This document shows positions 60,601-63,782 of a stretch of 63,782 nucleotides of DNA, piece after piece. The DNA comes from Anabaena sp. 4-3 (lineage in GTDB: Bacteria > Cyanobacteriota > Cyanobacteriia > Cyanobacteriales > Nostocaceae), in the NCBI RefSeq assembly GCF_001597745.1, contig NZ_LUHJ01000056.1, positions 1-63,782 of the forward strand, given 5' to 3'. The notes below the pieces were generated by a model, which saw only the letters and a program-made list of their open reading frames with translations, ran no database searches and had not been told where the DNA came from. Made by a program: the position numbers and the translations under genes. Position 1 is the stretch's first letter. Every line of letters starts with the position of its first letter.

Positions 60601-62092
60601 AATGCTTGACAATACCTCTAATATATTAGCTGATATTCCACAATTTACAGCAAAAATACATCCTATTGAAAGTCGAATCAAACAACTAGAAAATGTCTTA
60701 TCTTTAATAAATCATTTGGCGTTGCTTTCAAAAATTAAATCTTTGCTGATAGATAAAATATCACATATACAATCAACACAATCAAAGTGTAACAACCAAC
60801 TGACAGAATATCAGAAGCAACTCAGCGAGATTATAGTTACCTTACAGCAAAACTTAGATGAGTTATCAGCAGAAAGAATCTGGTGGAAGTCAACATGGGA
60901 AACAATACCTGATAAATTTAAAATTGCGATTTCTGCTAATGACTTGTTTTCCATAGAAGCACTATATAAAGTTAAAAACCAGTTTAATTCTTGGCAAGAG
61001 CAACTAAAAAATGAAGAGGATTATTTAACAAGATATCAGAACTTTATTCAAGATTGGATTCAAAAACTACGTCAACCATCAGAAAGCGATCGCAATGATT
61101 TGAGACGAATTTATTTAGATAATGCCAATGTTGTTGGTATTACCTGCGTTCAGGCTGCTAATCCTCATTTTAATCAAGAATTTAAATATTTTGATGTCGT
61201 TATCATTGATGAGGTTAGTAAATGTACTCCTCCAGAGTTACTAATTCCAGCCTTAAAAGGTAAAAAATTAGTTATGGTAGGCGACCATAAACAATTACCA
61301 CCAATGCTCGATACTAACACTTTAGAAGAAGTTGCCCAAGCAATTGGTAGTACACGTGAAGAACTAGAATTTTTAGAAGAGTCTCTTTTTAAACTTCAGT
61401 TTGAGTCTGCTGATCAAAGCATTAAGCAAATGCTAACTATACAATATAGAATGCACCCCTTCATTATGGGTGCAATCAATCAGTTTTATGACAATAAACT
61501 AGAGTCTGGCATTTTAGAACCTGATACAAAACGCGCTCATAATTTAGCAGATAAAATTATTCAAGAACAACACCATCTAGTTTGGATAAAAACACCTATA
61601 AGTCCTGATTATCGAGAGAAAAAAAAGGGTACTTCTTTTATTAATCCTCAAGAAATTGATGTGATTGAAACTTTGTGTCACCATTTTAATAATCTTTGGG
61701 CTAATAAGGTGACTAATGGTGAACCAAAAAAAGAAATTGCCGTAATTACATTTTATGGCGCACAACTCAGAAAAATTGATGAAAGACTGCGTTCTGAATC
61801 ATTTCCATATTTACAAATTCGTACTGGTACAGTTGACCGCTTTCAAGGTATGGAAAGACCTGTGGTGATTGTTAGTATGGTTCGCAACAATAAGGTTCAA
61901 GATGTGGGATTTGCTAAAAAGCCAGAACGGGTTAATGTAGCCTTTTCCCGCGCTCAAGAACTACTAATAATTGTAGGCTGTCACGAATTATTTACTGGTC
62001 AACGCGGAAAAGTTGGCAATATGTACTCTCAAGTTTCTCAAGTTATCCGTCATCAAGGAGGTTTGATTGATGTTTCTCGCATCTGCGGCTAA
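57647..62092 (+). CDS. UPF1/DNA2-like SF1 helicase with giant helical insertion, putative defence protein
   Basis: A 1481-residue COG1112-type superfamily 1B helicase. Residues 1-370 are an N-terminal region that I do not recognise. Motifs follow: Walker A QGPPGTGKTTVIAE (G389 on), Ia SQANLAVDNALSRL near 417, II IIDEVSKCTPPE (D1188), III VGDHKQLPP near 1212, IV IQYRMHPFIM near 1266, V TGTVDRFQGMERPVVIVS near 1395 and VI VNVAFSRAQE near 1430. Between Ia and II lie about 700 residues, mostly Gln/Leu/Glu-rich coiled coil. The ATG is chosen over TTG codons two positions earlier. Its 3' end overlaps the nuclease gene by 23 bases, which implies a joint complex. The helicase-PLD pairing resembles Mokosh anti-phage systems, though no kinase domain is seen. 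HIP1 sites at 60530 and 61086 argue for long residence in cyanobacteria. Confidence 0.88.
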   Translation: MDNPKISIYELSSEDWGYNLLGSAIDRLIRELEGQTVLEAYSEFQQRRGRANELMKELFGQKPCLFYVRRKGQGKQDGEEIWELTIATDRDDALLPSRLENLGKTLGLRAAVEQNGYGGLQILSTRLLETKSGSGDGYALPCLLRLLPNYKYQINIPSAALNRIAKMPIYGDHLPTEEQIKAWKAFLQIEKKIAQARQFCVFFSGHNYGSATRTISFDINVDSATVDGAEENSLDAEDFWQRVRRAKNEDIRLFETVPDRKNWRDSRQLGLIEGFDSQKCSIRVKLERELAEQMADGVYQLPSQGFLYFQAAGDIQQIRRKEKALEDLNQGRTQNPYLGNFLFDASQARPIQNIVQLQPEDLLLSSANPSQKAAVEMVLASEDLALIQGPPGTGKTTVIAEICYQVALRGGRTLIASQANLAVDNALSRLVHNPVIRAVRKGKAEKVGEEGQQFLEDKVINTWLQNTATYCENNLGQRLDNVKILHHLLTLSQRFLEYLKLEEIFQQKQSLLETRKANLELACTNKTNEYQQLTAQITEVESLKVAVDNLLNQESSVGWQESQLVNLWNSLLSYISTDIYVRDFSANLRIAVNLASELGIIHPNVSLFGLAAWLHNTATVNISELKTALDYANHTVTAMIEAESAAQTHRQNLQSFAELNSNHEEFMSVQQSLQQKIRKLQKRQSEINSAEISLDTWLSTAASNVFNSLKQSFKNRQKFTVELIELPVELLTLIQKYNHPGWENTFADCQLKFNELIQQYSQWDKSYKLLGQIKDLVGRGQNLLGNRKLRETDISQMIAIKEIDSVVSLFKLKQLAQNSIDEIEKPLGIWEQIIEGIIAFAVNYKNLEPIVKILRPYSRRYRASITLEFIKRQTRIILHRVKPIDSESIITEITNELVPGINKNALKWLNQLQTETEQTQQQLERELSEQVSFADNCQQQILAIQESLRISQNEADFKIKRAIALLQELSQFSHLPDELRVAVARMLDNTSNILADIPQFTAKIHPIESRIKQLENVLSLINHLALLSKIKSLLIDKISHIQSTQSKCNNQLTEYQKQLSEIIVTLQQNLDELSAERIWWKSTWETIPDKFKIAISANDLFSIEALYKVKNQFNSWQEQLKNEEDYLTRYQNFIQDWIQKLRQPSESDRNDLRRIYLDNANVVGITCVQAANPHFNQEFKYFDVVIIDEVSKCTPPELLIPALKGKKLVMVGDHKQLPPMLDTNTLEEVAQAIGSTREELEFLEESLFKLQFESADQSIKQMLTIQYRMHPFIMGAINQFYDNKLESGILEPDTKRAHNLADKIIQEQHHLVWIKTPISPDYREKKKGTSFINPQEIDVIETLCHHFNNLWANKVTNGEPKKEIAVITFYGAQLRKIDERLRSESFPYLQIRTGTVDRFQGMERPVVIVSMVRNNKVQDVGFAKKPERVNVAFSRAQELLIIVGCHELFTGQRGKVGNMYSQVSQVIRHQGGLIDVSRICG
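62055..62061 (+). promoter_or_regulatory. Strong ribosome binding site for the PLD nuclease gene
   Basis: AAGGAGG lies eight bases ahead of the ATG at 62070, inside the end of the helicase gene. It decides the start over the in-frame TTG at 62067 and supports efficient coupled translation. Confidence 0.85.
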
Positions 62093-63689
62093 ACCTATTG
62101 ATGAAAATCTGAAAAGTTTAGTAGATAAAATTGAAGCACAAAGTTCTAGCTTATCAGTCTTAGCAGCACGTCAATTTCGATATAATCTCTACCAAACTCC
62201 TATAGAGTTAACTATTAAAGAAGCCCGCAATTTTAATCTACTTGAAGAGTTCATTATTCGAGCCGGAATTGAATTTGACACCCCAGCAACAGCAGATGAA
62301 TTAGCATCTGTGCTTGGTCTTGATACTGTATTTATAACAAGTACGATTTCTACACTGCAATCATTACAAGTTATAGGAAATACCTCAGAAATTACTGTTA
62401 CACCTGAAGGTCGTTTGTTTTATGAGAGGGGTTCTGTACCTCAACCACCATACGCAGTACAGATTTATGCTATTACCAGCCCTTTAGAAGAGAATATTAT
62501 TTTTAAGTATGAACCATTGGATTTATTAGATAATGCCTTAATGTCACTGCCGAATTTAGCAGATTTTGTAACCATTGAACAAGAAAATAATGATGTTATC
62601 TCATTACCATTAGATGAGCTACAGCAAAAGATTCAGGCTTCTAGTTTAGCTCTTCATGTTCCAGAACAGGGAAAAATTATTAATTCATGTACAATTACCT
62701 CACCCAGCCAAATAATTTGGAGAAAAATAGAATTCTTAGTAATTTTCGATGCAAATGATGATAAATTGAATATTCAAGTACGCAGTGGTAATAAAATTTT
62801 AGAATCTGTAACAACCAAGCTACAATCCCTTTTAGCTGAAGAGAGAATTTCGCTAAAATCATTGTGTCATTTGTCTGATGACATCATCAATTTTGAACGC
62901 GAAGTGACTCTTAAAAGGAAAAATGCTGAAATAGAAGCTAGAGTTGAAAAAATTAGACAAAAAGCACTAGCCAACAAGACAGAAACAGATTCAAATACAG
63001 ATAAATCAATAGAAGCTGGTACAGCTATTCAATTACGTGATAGACAGATTAATCAAGCTTTTTGGGAAGTATTAAAATCAGCAAAACGTCAAATTCTGAT
63101 ATATTCCCCTTGGGTCAGTGCTGCTGTTGTAGATGAAAAGTTTCTCAAGCTACTACAAGAATTAGTAAATCGTGGAGTTTGGATTTTAATTGGACATGGA
63201 ATTGCACGACGACAAGAAGATGAGGACAGACCAATACCCCCAGAAGTAGAAGCAAAACTACAGGCGATAAAAACATCTGATGGTTTACCCGGTGTAAACA
63301 TATTTTGGTTGGGAGACTCCCACGTTAAAGAAATAATAGTTGATCAAGAGATTCATCTATGTGGATCTCATAACTGGCTTTCCTACCGTGGTGACTACCT
63401 ACCACGAGGGGAGTCAGTATATAAGGTGACAATTCCGAATCAAGTACAAGAAGCCTACGAGTTTTTGTCTCATCGCTTTCAAGACCACGCTCAAACATTA
63501 TGGCAAAAAGCTTTACAAGTGCGTGATCCTCAGATGGCGATCAATTCTTTGTGCGTATGGGCTTCATTAGGTATGGAAGATTTAGCACTTAAACAGATAG
63601 AGGATAACAATTGCTTAGAACTTCTCCCAGTCTGGGAAAAGATTAAAGCCCAAGGTCAAAGAAGCGTGAGTACATATAAACACAATTAG
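62070..63689 (+). CDS. Winged-helix plus single-HKD phospholipase-D-type nuclease, partner of the helicase
   Basis: A 539-residue protein. About residues 60-120 look like a winged helix (TADELASVLGLDTVFITSTISTL, then a wing ending TPEGRLFYERG). A middle region has a charged helix (about 290-320, KRKNAEIEARVEKIRQKA). The PLD-like domain (about 325-475) includes ILIYSPWVSAAVV and the HKD motif, H418-x-K420-x4-D425-x6-G432-S433-x-N435-W. One HKD per chain implies a homodimeric active site, as in Nuc and BfiI-type nucleases. The C-terminal 70 residues are helical. It overlaps the helicase gene and probably degrades nucleic acid recognised or unwound by it. A function in phage defence is inference. 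Confidence 0.85.
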   Translation: MFLASAAKPIDENLKSLVDKIEAQSSSLSVLAARQFRYNLYQTPIELTIKEARNFNLLEEFIIRAGIEFDTPATADELASVLGLDTVFITSTISTLQSLQVIGNTSEITVTPEGRLFYERGSVPQPPYAVQIYAITSPLEENIIFKYEPLDLLDNALMSLPNLADFVTIEQENNDVISLPLDELQQKIQASSLALHVPEQGKIINSCTITSPSQIIWRKIEFLVIFDANDDKLNIQVRSGNKILESVTTKLQSLLAEERISLKSLCHLSDDIINFEREVTLKRKNAEIEARVEKIRQKALANKTETDSNTDKSIEAGTAIQLRDRQINQAFWEVLKSAKRQILIYSPWVSAAVVDEKFLKLLQELVNRGVWILIGHGIARRQEDEDRPIPPEVEAKLQAIKTSDGLPGVNIFWLGDSHVKEIIVDQEIHLCGSHNWLSYRGDYLPRGESVYKVTIPNQVQEAYEFLSHRFQDHAQTLWQKALQVRDPQMAINSLCVWASLGMEDLALKQIEDNNCLELLPVWEKIKAQGQRSVSTYKHN

Positions 63690-63714
63690 ACAGCGAATAA
63701 ACTAGCAATTATCA

Positions 63715-63782
63715 AGCTTTAACTGATACTGGGCTTTTCCGTCGAGAAATGCAGGTGTTAAGTACCTGTGTTAGTGCTGGCT
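63715..63782. repeat. Direct repeat, right copy (duplicate of the deacetylase gene's 3' part)
   Basis: Identical over 68 bases to 57368-57435, beginning 25 bp after the nuclease stop codon and running to the last base of the window. It is probably the start of a truncated second 3' end of the deacetylase-family gene. It marks the far boundary of the inserted helicase-nuclease cassette. Confidence 0.9.

Overview
The window is chromosomal DNA of a filamentous cyanobacterium, most likely of the Nostoc/Anabaena group (Nostocales). The signs are a photosystem I psaB gene, an NDH-1 ndhI gene, CyanoP, DUF502-nusB-ftsY, a complete hormogonium polysaccharide (hps) locus, frequent HIP1 octamers (GCGATCGC), heptameric short tandem repeats in intergenic DNA, and many small dispersed palindromes. 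I saw no rRNA, tRNA or CRISPR array. Families are assigned by reading motifs, not by database search.

Layout. 1-2.3 kb: succinate dehydrogenase flavoprotein and a small membrane protein. 2.6-6.5 kb: a photosynthetic electron-transport cluster with psaB lacking psaA, a small single-helix protein that resembles PsaX, and a divergent ndhI lacking ndhA/G/E. 6.5-22 kb: housekeeping and metabolic genes (DUF4142 protein, secreted metallophosphoesterase, metH, carotenoid oxygenase, Maf, CyanoP, GAF-PP2C phosphatase, ftsY, nusB, DUF502). 22.1-35.8 kb: an eleven-gene minus-strand block matching hpsA to hpsK. It holds five proteins with pilin-like N-termini, five glycosyltransferases and a coiled-coil membrane protein, and fits polysaccharide secretion for gliding hormogonia. 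36.4-57.6 kb: rpmB, htpG, a methyltransferase, clpB, gloA, eno, argC, ribBA, an amidase, a BtuF-like protein, a second methyltransferase, a CNNM/CBS transporter, a Ser/Thr kinase, an alpha/beta hydrolase, a MscS channel and a histone-deacetylase-family gene, divided by repeat-rich spacers.

57.6-63.7 kb holds the most unusual part. A 1481-residue UPF1/DNA2-like SF1 helicase with a very large helical insertion overlaps by 23 nt a 539-residue protein that joins a winged helix to a single-HKD phospholipase-D-type nuclease domain. The pairing resembles the Mokosh anti-phage systems, but I see no kinase domain. The pair is bracketed by an exact direct repeat of at least 68 bp. The left copy lies inside the 3' part of the deacetylase-family gene and the right copy runs off the window end. 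This suggests a small defence cassette inserted at that gene with duplication of its 3' end.

Many genes have upstream in-frame TTG/GTG or ATG codons. I moved starts to the codon best supported by family N-termini, ribosome binding sites or signal peptides, and say so in each entry.
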